Positions 17,408 through 25,581 are shown, numbered from the stretch's first letter. The stretch is 40,834 bases of DNA from Thermoleophilia bacterium (GCA_025925195.1 JAICLU010000005.1:1-40834), one strand, 5' to 3'. The notes: generated from the sequence alone by a model not told the origin. A program made the numbers and translations.

Positions 17408-18214
17408 ATGCCCGTTGAGGCCCTGTTGCTCGCGCTCGCTGCCGCGTTTCTGCACGCAGGCTGGAACGTTCTCCTCCGCGGCTCCGCCGACGTCGCGGGT
17501 CGAACCGTCGCCGTTCTGTGTGTATCCGTCGTCGTGTTCGCGCCGGTCGCCGCGGCGACGTGGCGCGTCGACGCGGCCGCCGTCCCGTACATCGCCGCTT
17601 CGGCGGCGCTCGAGGCCCTCTACTTCGTCCTGCTGATCGCCGCGTACAGGCGCCGAGAGCTGTCGGTGGTCTATCCCGTAGCCCGAGGATCGGCGCCGGC
17701 GCTCGTGCTGGCGGGGACGGCGCTCGTGCTCGGACGATCGGTTCCCGCGGCGGACATCGCCGGCGTCCTCCTCGTCGCCGTCGGCGTCGTGCTCGTGCGC
17801 GGGTTCCGGCGCGGCGCCGAAGGGATCGGCGTCGGGCTCGCGATCGGCGTCGCGATCGCCTCGTACACGCTCGTCGACAAGGAGGGGTTGCGCCATGCGG
17901 CCCCGATCCCCTACCTCGAGCTGGTGCTCGTGCCGGTCGCGATCGCCTCACTGCTCTGGCGCGGCGTCGCGCCGTTGCGCGAGCAGGCGTCGTGGTCGAC
18001 GCTCGGTGCAGCACTCGGATCGTTCGGCGCGTACGTCCTCTTCCTGTTCGCGCTGCGACTGACCGCGGCACCGGGCGTAGCGGCGGTTCGCGAGACGAGC
18101 GTCGTCATCGCGGCGATCCTCGCAGCCGTCTTCCTGCGCGAGCGCGTCACGTGGCTCCGGTTCGGCGGTGCAGCCGCCGTCGCCGGCGGCGTCGCGATCC
18201 TGGCGGTGTCGTGA
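17408..18214 (+). CDS. EamA (DMT superfamily) transporter
   Basis: 268 residues, almost entirely membrane: about ten helices in two EamA halves. The first runs from LLLALAAAFLHAGWNVLLR to ADIAGVLLVAVGVVLV, the second from GIGVGLAIGVAIASYTLVDKEGL to FGGAAAVAGGVAILAVS, with the typical RETSVVIAAILAAVFLRERVTW motif. Such proteins usually export metabolites such as amino acids; the substrate is unknown. The start lies directly behind repeat copy A. No Shine-Dalgarno sequence is clear (GGTGGA is a weak candidate, close to the ATG). GTGA overlap with the DUF402 gene. Confidence 0.88.
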   Translation: MPVEALLLALAAAFLHAGWNVLLRGSADVAGRTVAVLCVSVVVFAPVAAATWRVDAAAVPYIAASAALEALYFVLLIAAYRRRELSVVYPVARGSAPALVLAGTALVLGRSVPAADIAGVLLVAVGVVLVRGFRRGAEGIGVGLAIGVAIASYTLVDKEGLRHAAPIPYLELVLVPVAIASLLWRGVAPLREQASWSTLGAALGSFGAYVLFLFALRLTAAPGVAAVRETSVVIAAILAAVFLRERVTWLRFGGAAAVAGGVAILAVS

Positions 18215-18744
18215 GCTGGTCGCCCGGGGAGACCGTGGTGCGGCGCGAAGTACTGAACGACGGCCGCTGCTGGCTGGAGACTGATGTCACCGTCGTGCAC
18301 GACGACACGGAACTGCTCGTCACCTACCTCGCCGGCGGCACGCCGCTTCGATATCCGCTCGGCTTCCACCCGTGGCATCCGAAGGCCGCCTGGGAGGGCC
18401 ACGGCGTGCTGATGCTGCATCGCCCGGACGACTGGTATTCGGTCTGGGCGTTCTGGCAAGGCGAGGCTCGCGAGTTCGCGGGTTGGTACCTCAATTTTCA
18501 GGAGCCGTTCCGTCGCGGGAAGCAGTCGTACGAGACGCAGGATCTCGAGCTCGACATCTGGATCCCGCGCGACGAGCCGTGGCAGTGGAAGGATCGCCAG
18601 CTGATCGAGGAGCGCGTGCGCGAGGGACGCTTCACCGCGGAGCAGGCGCGGACGATCCGGGCGGAAGGCGACCGCGTCGCCGCCGATCTCGACGCCGGGC
18701 GGTGGTGGTGGGATCCCGGCTGGGCCGGCTGGAGACCCCGCTGA
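18211..18744 (+). CDS. DUF402 (FomD-like) domain protein
   Basis: 177 residues rich in Trp. The region VVHDDTELLVTYLAGGTPLRYP, the central WYLNFQEPFRR, the acidic strand TQDLELDIWIPRDEPWQWKD and the C-terminal helices EERVREGRFTAEQARTIRAEGDRV match the DUF402 fold. Characterised relatives are nucleoside diphosphatase/CMP-phosphonate hydrolase (FomD). A metal-dependent nucleotide-ester hydrolase is therefore plausible, but unproven. Coupled to the EamA gene upstream by GTGA; repeat copy B lies 27 nt after the stop. Confidence 0.85.
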   Translation: MSWSPGETVVRREVLNDGRCWLETDVTVVHDDTELLVTYLAGGTPLRYPLGFHPWHPKAAWEGHGVLMLHRPDDWYSVWAFWQGEAREFAGWYLNFQEPFRRGKQSYETQDLELDIWIPRDEPWQWKDRQLIEERVREGRFTAEQARTIRAEGDRVAADLDAGRWWWDPGWAGWRPR

Positions 18745-18771
18745 TGCGGTCGGCGAGCGAAGCCTGGGCGT

Positions 18772-18840
18772 GTCACGGCTTTGTAACGGGGGCAACCCCC
18801 GTTGCAGAGGCGTCACACGTACGACACGTCTGCCGTGGAC
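18772..18840. repeat. 69-nt direct repeat, copy B
   Basis: Partner of copy A at 17338-17406 (6 substitutions). The central 25-nt hairpin is kept; the one change inside the stem replaces G-C by a T-G wobble. It lies in the 152-nt space between the converging DUF402 and MBL genes. The remaining 56 nt of that space (18841-18896) show nothing I can name. Confidence 0.85.
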
Positions 18841-18896
18841 GGGTCCGAACGGCGGATTGCCGCGAAGACGGGCAACGACCGCGCCGTCGGGCCCTT

Positions 18897-19559
18897 CTAG
18901 CCGGCCCGGCTGATCGCGCGATCCATCGCCGCCGCCGGCTCGCGCACCGCGGGACCGTGCCCGACGAGCAGGAGCCGCGGCTGGAGCGCGCGAAGCGCGC
19001 GTGCCGACTCGAGATCCTGCGCCTTGTCCTCGGTGGCCATCGCGGCGAGCGGGAAGCGCCAGTAGAAGTGATTCGAGACCTCGACCCCGCCGAAGCTCGT
19101 GAAGACGTCGCCCGCGATCAGCGTCCGGTCGCGCGTGTCGATGAACGACACGTGGCCCGGCGTGTGGCCGGGACTCGCGACCACCTCGAGGCTCCCGACC
19201 CGGTCGCCTGCGTGCAGCAGGACGTCGGGCTTCGTCGCGAGCTTCGGCCAACTGCCGGCCGTCTTCTCGCGCTCGCCCGCATGGATCTGAGCGTCGATCT
19301 CGGGCATCGACACCTGCACCTCGCCGCCGAGCCGCTGCTTCAGCCCGTCGAGGGAGCCGACGTGGTCGCCGTGGCCGTGCGTCAGCGCGATCCGCTTGAT
19401 GGGAGCTCCCAGCCGCTCCGACTCGGCGAGAATCGCGTCGGCTGCCTTCATCGTCGTATCGACGAGCGTCAGCCCGTCGTCCTCACGCACGAGGTACGCG
19501 TTCACGAAGCCGTACTGCGTCAGCCGGGTGGTCGAGGCGGTGACCGTGCCCACCCTCAT
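18897..19559 (-). CDS. MBL-fold metallo-hydrolase
   Basis: 220 residues. The di-metal motif THGHGDHVGSL gives His61, His63, Asp65 and His66. Further ligands lie in SPGHTPGHVSF, IAGDVFTSF and VGHGPAV. The opening (YGFVNAYLVREDDGLTLVDTTM) is usual for glyoxalase II/YflN-like members. Thioester, lactone or persulphide substrates are all possible; the neighbouring sulphurtransferase and GST make a thiol substrate attractive but this is inference. The ATG overlaps the upstream stop as ATGA, and it is the last gene of the chain beginning at hmgA. Confidence 0.88.
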   Translation of the reverse strand: MRVGTVTASTTRLTQYGFVNAYLVREDDGLTLVDTTMKAADAILAESERLGAPIKRIALTHGHGDHVGSLDGLKQRLGGEVQVSMPEIDAQIHAGEREKTAGSWPKLATKPDVLLHAGDRVGSLEVVASPGHTPGHVSFIDTRDRTLIAGDVFTSFGGVEVSNHFYWRFPLAAMATEDKAQDLESARALRALQPRLLLVGHGPAVREPAAAMDRAISRAG

Positions 19560-19789
19560 TCGAGCTGCCCGATCACATTCGCGGAATGGAGCCGCACGTA
19601 GCCGCAGTTGCCGCACCCGTAGACGGAGACCTTGATCCCCTTCGCGCCGCCGAGCGCTCCCTCGGCTCCCTCGTCGGGCACGAGCCGGTACGTGCCGACA
19701 GGCCCCCGCAGCACGAACTGGCACGCAGGGCAGAGCATCGTCGTTCCACGGCGTCGCAGCGCCTGCGTGATCCGGGCCTCGTCGTCCAT
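19556..19789 (-). CDS. Small zinc-ribbon protein
   Basis: 77 residues. Two CxxC knuckles, CPAC near residue 20 and CGNC near residue 60, enclose a short beta-rich stretch, so one zinc ion is probably bound. The first 17 residues form a charged helix. The start shares its A with the sulphurtransferase stop (TGATG), and the end overlaps the MBL gene. Function unknown; a regulator or partner of the neighbouring enzymes is possible. Confidence 0.75.
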   Translation of the reverse strand: MDDEARITQALRRRGTTMLCPACQFVLRGPVGTYRLVPDEGAEGALGGAKGIKVSVYGCGNCGYVRLHSANVIGQLE

Positions 19790-20565
19790 CAGCGCTCGAG
19801 CGGCAGCTCCGGGTGGCGGCTCCACTCGTGCCACGAGCCTGCGTAGTTGCGCGCGCCGTAGCCGGCGCTTCGCAGCGCCAGCGTCGCAAGGGCCGAGCGC
19901 GAGCCCGAATGGCAGTAGGCGACGATCTCCTTGGCATCGCCGACGAGCGCGCGGATCTCGTCGGCGGGCTTCGGCATCCCGTCGGCGCCGAAGAGCTCGT
20001 CGACCTGAAGGCGCCGCGCGCCCGGGATGTGCCCCTGCCGCGGATCGCAGGCGCTCCCGGACTTGCCCGTGTACTCCTCCTGCCGCCGGACGTCGAGGAT
20101 CGTGAGCTCCGGATCGTCGAGCCGCGACGCGAGCTCCTGCCGTGTCGGGAACGCGGTCATGTCGGGCTCGAGCGCGGCGGCGCGCACCGGCTCGAGCTCG
20201 ACCGGCCCCTGCGAGAGCTCGCCGGGCCACGCGGCGAGACCGCCGAGCAGGATCGCCACCCGTGGATGCCCCGCGAGCTCTGCCATCTGTGCGGCAGGCA
20301 TCGCTCCGACGCCGTCTCCCCGGTCGACGAGCACGAGCTTCTCCTCGCCGGTAATGCCGTGTCGGCGCAGACGAAGCGACACTTCCTTCGCGAGGTCGGC
20401 GACGCTCGACGCGTCGGCTCCCGGCGGCGGCGAGCCGAGCACGAGCGGCCGCGACCCCGGGATGTGGCCGCGCATGTGCGCGTTCGGGCCGCGCACGTCG
20501 CCGACCACGACGTCGCCGTCGCGGAGATGCTCGGCAAGCCACTCCGCGTCGACGACCCGCGGCAT
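19789..20565 (-). CDS. Tandem-rhodanese sulphurtransferase (thiosulphate/3-mercaptopyruvate type)
   Basis: 258 residues with two rhodanese domains. The N-terminal one has VVGDVRGPNAHMRGHIPGSRP but its loop (VDRGDGVG) lacks the Cys, so it is structural. The C-terminal one has LDVRRQEEYTGKSG, RQGHIPGARR and the active loop YCHSGSRS with Cys218. The loop resembles neither the classic CRKGVT nor CGSGVT exactly, so the donor is uncertain. Start taken at the ATG one base after the GST stop; an in-frame TTG at 20580 is the alternative. Confidence 0.88.
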   Translation of the reverse strand: MPRVVDAEWLAEHLRDGDVVVGDVRGPNAHMRGHIPGSRPLVLGSPPPGADASSVADLAKEVSLRLRRHGITGEEKLVLVDRGDGVGAMPAAQMAELAGHPRVAILLGGLAAWPGELSQGPVELEPVRAAALEPDMTAFPTRQELASRLDDPELTILDVRRQEEYTGKSGSACDPRQGHIPGARRLQVDELFGADGMPKPADEIRALVGDAKEIVAYCHSGSRSALATLALRSAGYGARNYAGSWHEWSRHPELPLER

Positions 20566-20566
20566 T

Positions 20567-21142
20567 TCAGAGTGCTGCAACGACCTCGACCTCCCTCGCG
20601 ACCGCCGGCCGCTCTTCGAGCCGGCTGAGCCACGAGCGTAGTGCAGGAAACGCAGCGAGCGATACGCCGAGGGTGTCTCTCGCGCGCAGCACCCACGGCA
20701 CGTAGGCGATGTCGGCGAGTCCGTACTCGCGCCCGGTCAGCCATTCCTGCCGGCTCAGCGCGTCGTCCAGCTTCGCGAGCTGCTCGTCGAAGCGCTCGGC
20801 CGCGCCGTCCTCGCCGCGACGCAGCGCGTAGTACGGCCCCACGAACTCGTCGTGCCGGAAGATCCAGACGCGTGCGAGCGCCCGGTCGGCGGGATCCGGC
20901 GGCAGCAGAGGCGGCTCGGGATAGCGCTCCTCGAGATACTCGAGAATCACCGAGGACTCCGGCAGGATCCACGCGTCCTCTTCGAGCACCGGCACGCGGC
21001 CGGTCGGGTTCTTCTCGAAGATCCAGGCCGGCCGGTCGGCCAGATCGATCTCCATGACCTCGTGCTCCACCCCTTTCTCGGCGAGCGCGATCCGCGCGCG
21101 GGCGCAGTAGGGACAGCGGGCGGCGTCGTACACGGTCAACAT
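20567..21142 (-). CDS. Glutathione S-transferase-fold protein with a CPYC motif
   Basis: 191 residues: an N-terminal thioredoxin-fold domain (TVYDAARCPYCARARIAL, Cys10 and Cys13; cis-Pro region GRVPVLEE; ESSVILEYLEERYP) and a helical C-terminal domain (YGLADIAYVPWVLRA). The CPYC motif recalls omega-class/glutaredoxin-like or SspA-like proteins. It lies downstream of hmgA in the same gene chain, so a maleylacetoacetate isomerase role is conceivable, but zeta-class enzymes carry a Ser-based motif instead. Actinomycetes mostly lack glutathione, so another thiol may be used. Overlaps the upstream stop as TGATG. Confidence 0.82.
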   Translation of the reverse strand: MLTVYDAARCPYCARARIALAEKGVEHEVMEIDLADRPAWIFEKNPTGRVPVLEEDAWILPESSVILEYLEERYPEPPLLPPDPADRALARVWIFRHDEFVGPYYALRRGEDGAAERFDEQLAKLDDALSRQEWLTGREYGLADIAYVPWVLRARDTLGVSLAAFPALRSWLSRLEERPAVAREVEVVAAL

Positions 21143-22005
21143 CAGTTCGTCTTCACCCCCAGAAGGTCGGCGATCTGCTCGTACAGCTCGGCGGCGGGCG
21201 GCAGCTCGGTCGGCGACGCAGCCGTGCGCGCGACCTCGCGCACGCGCCGCGGGTCGGCCCCCGTCAGGCGTGCGACGACGGTGGCGTTCGCGCCGAGCGC
21301 GACGACGTCTCCCGGTGGCAGGGGGCCGTGGAACTCCGGCACCGACGCGTACTCGTCGACCATCGAGCCGCGGTCGAAGAGCACGTAGCGGACGACATTC
21401 CCGCTCTCGACGCTCAGCGCAACCGCGACGCCGCTCGCGTACGAGAGCTCGCGGGCCAGCGTCCGTAGCTTCTCGACGTCCGCGTCGACGCGCACCCAGT
21501 TGCCGGCGTGCGTCACGTCCGGTTCGGTATGGAGCACCTTCGCCGCTTCACGGCGAACCACGTCGGCGTCGTCCGTCTGAACGTGGACGGCGCCGTACGT
21601 CGCGTCGTCGCCCTGCGCGGTGAGCATCGCGGCCAGCCGCCGCTCGACGGTCGCGTAACCGAGGTGCTCGTACAGACGGCGCGCCGGCTTGTTCGATTCG
21701 AGCACGGTCAGCTCGACCGCTTCGGCGCCTGCCGTGCGCGCGTGCTCCGCGGCGGCGCGCATCAGCTCCATCCCCAGTCCCTTCCCGCGCGCGGCGGGCC
21801 GCACGTAGAGCACGTCGACGACGAAGCAGCGTGAGCCGTCGCGGCGGAGCGAGACGATCCCGTCCTCGCCGGCGAGCAGCGAGACGTCGGGCGCGAAATC
21901 GTCCTCGTCGTCGTCACGCCACGGCAGGTCCGCAACCTCGACGTTGAACGCGCGCCAGAGCTCCCGCACGAGCTGAGAGTCGGCTTCGGCGGCGGCGCGG
22001 ATCAC
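21142..22005 (-). CDS. GNAT acetyltransferase with an extra C-terminal domain
   Basis: 287 residues. The N-terminal ~135 residues are a GNAT domain: CFVVDVLYVRPAARGKGLGMELMRAAAEHA contains the acetyl-CoA loop RPxxRGKGLG, and LTVLESNKPARRLYEHLGY is motif B. The remaining ~150 residues (YGAVHVQTDDADVV ... DRGSMVDEYASVPEF ...) form a second alpha/beta domain I cannot name. The substrate is unknown. GTG start overlapping the glycosylase stop as GTGA. Confidence 0.8.
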   Translation of the reverse strand: MIRAAAEADSQLVRELWRAFNVEVADLPWRDDDEDDFAPDVSLLAGEDGIVSLRRDGSRCFVVDVLYVRPAARGKGLGMELMRAAAEHARTAGAEAVELTVLESNKPARRLYEHLGYATVERRLAAMLTAQGDDATYGAVHVQTDDADVVRREAAKVLHTEPDVTHAGNWVRVDADVEKLRTLARELSYASGVAVALSVESGNVVRYVLFDRGSMVDEYASVPEFHGPLPPGDVVALGANATVVARLTGADPRRVREVARTAASPTELPPAAELYEQIADLLGVKTN

Positions 22006-22859
22006 GGGGTGCGCTGGGCGAGCAAGAGGTAGTGGGCGGCGAGATTCTCGAACGGGTGGAAGCGCTCGCGCGCCTCCCGGACGTCGAGGCCACGATAGAG
22101 ATCGGCCACCGCCTTGCGGAGCGCGAGGTCGCCCCACGGCCACGCATTGGGGCGGGCGAGATGGCGCGCGAGGAACCACTCCGCCGTCCAGTCCCCGAGA
22201 CCGCGAAGCGCGACGATCCGTGCCCTCACCTCGTCGTCCGGCAGCGTCCGGAGGGCGCCGAGGTCGAGCTCGCTGCGCGCGAGCCCGAGCACGTACTCCT
22301 CCTTGCGACGCGAGAAGCCGAGCGCGACGAGGGCGCCCTCGCCGAGAGCGGCGACGCGATCGCGCGACGGAAACGCCCACGCGACGTCGTGCCGCTCGCC
22401 GTACGCCTCGACGAACCGGTTGCGGATGGCGGTCGCGCTGAAGAGCGACACCTGCTGGGCCGTGATCGACCCGACCAGCATCTCCCACGGATCCGGCATC
22501 AGGGGCGGCCGGAAGCCGCGCAGCCGCACGGCGAGCGAGTGCAGCACCTCGTCGTCCGCGGCCCATGCGTAGAACGCGTCGAGGTCGAACGGGAAGCCGA
22601 GCAGCACGCGCACGGAGTCGTCGAAGGGCTCGACCTCGACGCCGCCCTCCGCCGCCTCGATCCGGACCTCGCGCCCGCCGACGACCCGGTGCAGCCCTCC
22701 CTCGTGCCACACCGTCGCGCGGTCGACGCCGAAGGCTCGGAAGCGCTCGGTCGAGAGCGCGAAGTCGTACGGCGGCGGGACGGCTAGAGGTGCGACGTCA
22801 GCCCGGCGCCCGAGGCGTCGTCCGTCGCATCCGCCGGCTGGGACGCGTTCTCGTACCAC
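22002..22859 (-). CDS. DNA-3-methyladenine glycosylase (AlkA-like, HhH-GPD)
   Basis: Removes alkylated bases in base excision repair. MLVGSITAQQVSLFSATAIRNRFVEAYG is the HhH-GPD entry helix; TLPDDEVRARIVALRGLGDWTAEWFLARHL contains the helix-hairpin-helix, with the catalytic Asp in WPWGDLALRKAV. Residues before about 100 resemble the AlkA N-terminal beta domain. The start is uncertain. Coding similarity reaches back to about 22765, next to the hmgA stop at 22784, yet no ATG/GTG/TTG lies there. The nearest upstream choice, GTG 22859, overlaps hmgA by 76 bp; GTG 22718 would cut into the beta domain. Confidence 0.85.
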   Translation of the reverse strand: MVRERVPAGGCDGRRLGRRADVAPLAVPPPYDFALSTERFRAFGVDRATVWHEGGLHRVVGGREVRIEAAEGGVEVEPFDDSVRVLLGFPFDLDAFYAWAADDEVLHSLAVRLRGFRPPLMPDPWEMLVGSITAQQVSLFSATAIRNRFVEAYGERHDVAWAFPSRDRVAALGEGALVALGFSRRKEEYVLGLARSELDLGALRTLPDDEVRARIVALRGLGDWTAEWFLARHLARPNAWPWGDLALRKAVADLYRGLDVREARERFHPFENLAAHYLLLAQRTP

Positions 22860-23998
22860 GAGCGCCAGTACGTCCCGTCGTCGAGCTTCTTCGCGAAATC
22901 GGTCAGCTTCAGCGGGTTGAACGTGTCGCACATGACAGCGAGCTCATGCGTCTCGTGGGTGCCGATCGATTTCTCCGCGAGCCCGGGCTGCGGGCCGTGC
23001 GGCAACCCCGAGGGATGCAGCGTGATCGACCCGACCTCGACGCCCTTGCGCGACCCGAAGTTGCCGGAGACGTAATAGATCATCTCCTCCGACTGCAGAT
23101 TCGAGTGGTGGTACGGGATGGGCACCGCGTCCGGGTCGAAGTCGAGCTTGCGCGGGCAGAACGAGCAGATGACGAAGTTCTGGCCCGCAAACGTCTGGTG
23201 CGAGGGCGGCGGCTGGTGGATCCGACCGGTGATCGGCTCGAAGTCGTGAATCGAGAACGTCCACGGATAGAGGTAGCCGTCCCAGCCGACGACGTCGAAC
23301 GGGTGGTAATCGAGCAGATATGTCTGGTAGCCGCCGCGCACGCGCACCTTCACCGGGAATTCGCCCTGCTCGCGCACGGTCTTCAGCTCGGTCGGCGGAT
23401 GGATGTCGCGGTGGTAGTACGGCGCGCCTTCCATGATCTGCCCGTACTGGTTGCGGTAGCGGCGCGGGATCTCGATCAGCCCCGGCGTCTCGAACACGAG
23501 ATACCGCTGCGGTGACGCCTCCGGCTGGAAGCGGTACGTCGTCCCGCGCGGGACGACGACGTAGTCGCCCTCCTTGTACGGCACGTCGCCGAACACCGTC
23601 TCGAGGACGCCGCTCCCCTCGTGGACGAAGATCACCTCGTCGCCCTCGCCGTTGCGGAAGAAGTAGTCCATCGAGTCCTTCGGGCGGCAGAGCGAGATCT
23701 CGACGTCGTTGTTCCACATCAGGAGCCGGCGGCCGGTCACCTCGTCGCCGGCGGCGTCGATCTCCTTCGTGTGGAAGTGCCTGTGCGCGTGCTGGTCGGG
23801 CACCCACTCCTTGCGCTCGATCGGCTCGAAGCCGTCGAGCTTCATGACCCGGCACGGCGACTGCAGGTGATAGAGGATCGACTCGTTGCCGGTGAAGCCC
23901 TCGAGGCCCATCACCTCCTCGGTGAGGAGGGTGCCGTTCTCGCGGAACTGGATGTGGCGCTTGCGCGGGACGTCGCCGAGGCGCTGGTAGAAGGGCAC
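22784..23998 (-). CDS. hmgA: Homogentisate 1,2-dioxygenase
   Basis: Opens the ring of homogentisate to maleylacetoacetate in tyrosine/phenylalanine breakdown. 404 residues, the shorter bacterial form. MPFYQRLGDVPRKRHIQFR and YQTYLLDYHPFDVVGWDGYLYPWTFSI match the family. Iron ligands are expected in PIPYHHSNLQSEEMIYYVSG and HPSGLPHGPQPG. GTG start with a TAATCT hexamer 6 nt upstream and no Shine-Dalgarno sequence, so probably a leaderless transcript. It heads a chain of seven genes ending with the MBL gene; HPPD, which supplies its substrate, is about 4.3 kb upstream. Confidence 0.9.
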   Translation of the reverse strand: MPFYQRLGDVPRKRHIQFRENGTLLTEEVMGLEGFTGNESILYHLQSPCRVMKLDGFEPIERKEWVPDQHAHRHFHTKEIDAAGDEVTGRRLLMWNNDVEISLCRPKDSMDYFFRNGEGDEVIFVHEGSGVLETVFGDVPYKEGDYVVVPRGTTYRFQPEASPQRYLVFETPGLIEIPRRYRNQYGQIMEGAPYYHRDIHPPTELKTVREQGEFPVKVRVRGGYQTYLLDYHPFDVVGWDGYLYPWTFSIHDFEPITGRIHQPPPSHQTFAGQNFVICSFCPRKLDFDPDAVPIPYHHSNLQSEEMIYYVSGNFGSRKGVEVGSITLHPSGLPHGPQPGLAEKSIGTHETHELAVMCDTFNPLKLTDFAKKLDDGTYWRSWYENASQPADATDDASGAGLTSHL

Positions 23999-24004
23999 GT
24001 CTGC

Positions 24005-24010
24005 AGATTA
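24005..24010 (-). promoter_or_regulatory. Leaderless-type -10 box of hmgA, built on a stop codon
   Basis: TAATCT on the minus strand, 6 nt before the GTG at 23998. Its TAA is the stop codon of the amine-oxidase gene. Confidence 0.55.
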
Positions 24011-24952
24011 TCCGAGGGCCAGATCGGCCAACCGCCGCCCGATCGCCGGCGCGAACTTGAAGCCGTGACCCGAGCAGGCGGAGCCGACCACGAGCCGGCC
24101 GCGCCGTTCGAGCACGAACGAATGGTCGACGGTCGACGTGTAGAGGCACGTCTGCGCCGCGACGGGCTCCGCGTCCGCCGCCGGGAACCGATCCGCGACC
24201 CACCCCGCGATCCGCTCGAGCATCTCCTCGTCGGCGATCCCCGGCTCGTCGGGATCCGCCGCGGCGCCGCCGAAATGGACCCCCGCTTTCAGCCCGTGCA
24301 CCGGGTCGTGCAGCGCATACATCGCATGACCGCGTTGCGCGTTCAGCTCGACGACGGAAGGGAGCGGCGGCCCGTCGTGGCGGAAGTACGCGACCGTCTC
24401 GCGCGTCACCTGCGTCTCCAGGTGGGGCAGGAAGCGCCGGATCCAGGCGCCGACCGTGAGCACGACGGCGTCGGCGTCGAGCTCGTCAGGCGACTCGATC
24501 CGCACTCCGGTGCGCACGTCGACACCGCGCAGGAACGCGCGGCGCGCCCGGTCGGCGTAGACCACTCCCGCGGTGGGCTGCCAGAGCGCGACGGCTCCGG
24601 TGGGCACGCGCACCCGCTCGTCCGGCGGCTCGAACGAGAACTCGGCGCCGCAGCGCTCGAGCGCGTCCGCCGAGGTCAGCGCACGGGACGGCGCGAGCTC
24701 GATGAGGCCGTGCAGCGAGAGAAGGTCGCCGTCGAGCTCGCGCCACCCGTCGAGCGACTCCTGGCAGAGCCGGACCCACTCGTCCTCCGGATACGCGAGC
24801 CGGAAGATGCGCGTCCGGCCGTGAGAGGATCCGCGCTCGTGCTCGACGTCGTCGAACTGCTCGTAGACGGTGACCTCGGCTCCACGCTCGCGCAGCGACC
24901 AGGCGGTCGCACTGCCCATCACCCCCGCTCCGACGACCGCGACGCGCGTCAC
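24008..24952 (-). CDS. Monomeric sarcosine oxidase/N-methyltryptophan oxidase-like flavoprotein
   Basis: 314 residues, shorter than the usual 370-390. The Rossmann FAD motif VAVVGAGVMGSATAWSL is followed by GSSHGRTRIFRLAY, the signature of the sarcosine oxidase/MTOX branch. The Cys in QTCLYTSTVDHSF aligns with the residue that binds FAD covalently in monomeric sarcosine oxidase, and SGHGFKFAPAIG closes the FAD site. It probably oxidises an N-methyl or secondary amine to give H2O2; the true substrate is unknown. GTG start overlapping the FAH gene stop. Confidence 0.85.
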   Translation of the reverse strand: MTRVAVVGAGVMGSATAWSLRERGAEVTVYEQFDDVEHERGSSHGRTRIFRLAYPEDEWVRLCQESLDGWRELDGDLLSLHGLIELAPSRALTSADALERCGAEFSFEPPDERVRVPTGAVALWQPTAGVVYADRARRAFLRGVDVRTGVRIESPDELDADAVVLTVGAWIRRFLPHLETQVTRETVAYFRHDGPPLPSVVELNAQRGHAMYALHDPVHGLKAGVHFGGAAADPDEPGIADEEMLERIAGWVADRFPAADAEPVAAQTCLYTSTVDHSFVLERRGRLVVGSACSGHGFKFAPAIGRRLADLALG

Positions 24953-25581
24953 GGCGCCGCCACGCGGTTGCGCAGCGTGCCGATCGGGTCGAAGCCGACC
25001 TCGACGAGGTCGCCGTCGTGGAACGGCCCGATCAGCTCACCGCCTGCGGCGAGCACGTCGCCGGGATAGAGGCGCGTGTTGCGGCCGGCGTGCTCGACGA
25101 GCGGATTCCAGTCGCGGGCCGTCTCGAGCTCGTCGGGCGTGACGAGCAGCGGCCCGAGCGAGATCGCGAAGTCGTGTGTCTTCATTCCGCGGAGCTGCGG
25201 CGCGTGGAACTCGTTCAGCAGAGTGAAGCCCCCGATCGCCCCTGCGTCACCGATCACGGCGGCGAGCCGGAGCTGCGCCTCGATCGCTTCGACGCCCGCC
25301 GGGAGCACGATCGTGTCCTCCGGTCCGTGCACGGCGGCGGGGTTCGCGAACGAGAAGTCGCCTTCGGCGCCGAAGATGCGGATCGACGGCGGGTGCAGCA
25401 CCGGCGCGCGCAGCGTGACGTCGGCCACCGGATACGTCGCGTGCTCGCGCGCGTCGCCGCCGCCCGTGAAGTACGCCTGCAGGGTCTGCGCGGCGAGCTG
25501 GACGACGACGTCACCGTCGATGCGCCCGGGCCAGCCGCGCTCCAGGTTCTGGTCACCCGGCGAGAACATGCACAGCTTCAC
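24949..25581 (-). CDS. Short fumarylacetoacetate hydrolase (FAH) family protein
   Basis: 210 residues, shorter than usual. The recognisable FAH parts are RIFGAEGDFSFANP, IVLPAGVEAIEAQLRLAAVIG (the acidic metal-site strand), THDFAISLGPLLVTPDELET, YPGDVLAAGG and LVEVGFDPIGTLRNRV. The usual TGTPAGVG loop is changed to AAGGELIGP. Near hmgA it could hydrolyse fumarylacetoacetate or maleylacetoacetate, or act on a related beta-diketo acid. GTG start overlapping the CDF gene stop as GTGA; the stop overlaps the amine oxidase start in the same manner. Confidence 0.8.
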   Translation of the reverse strand: MKLCMFSPGDQNLERGWPGRIDGDVVVQLAAQTLQAYFTGGGDAREHATYPVADVTLRAPVLHPPSIRIFGAEGDFSFANPAAVHGPEDTIVLPAGVEAIEAQLRLAAVIGDAGAIGGFTLLNEFHAPQLRGMKTHDFAISLGPLLVTPDELETARDWNPLVEHAGRNTRLYPGDVLAAGGELIGPFHDGDLVEVGFDPIGTLRNRVAAP

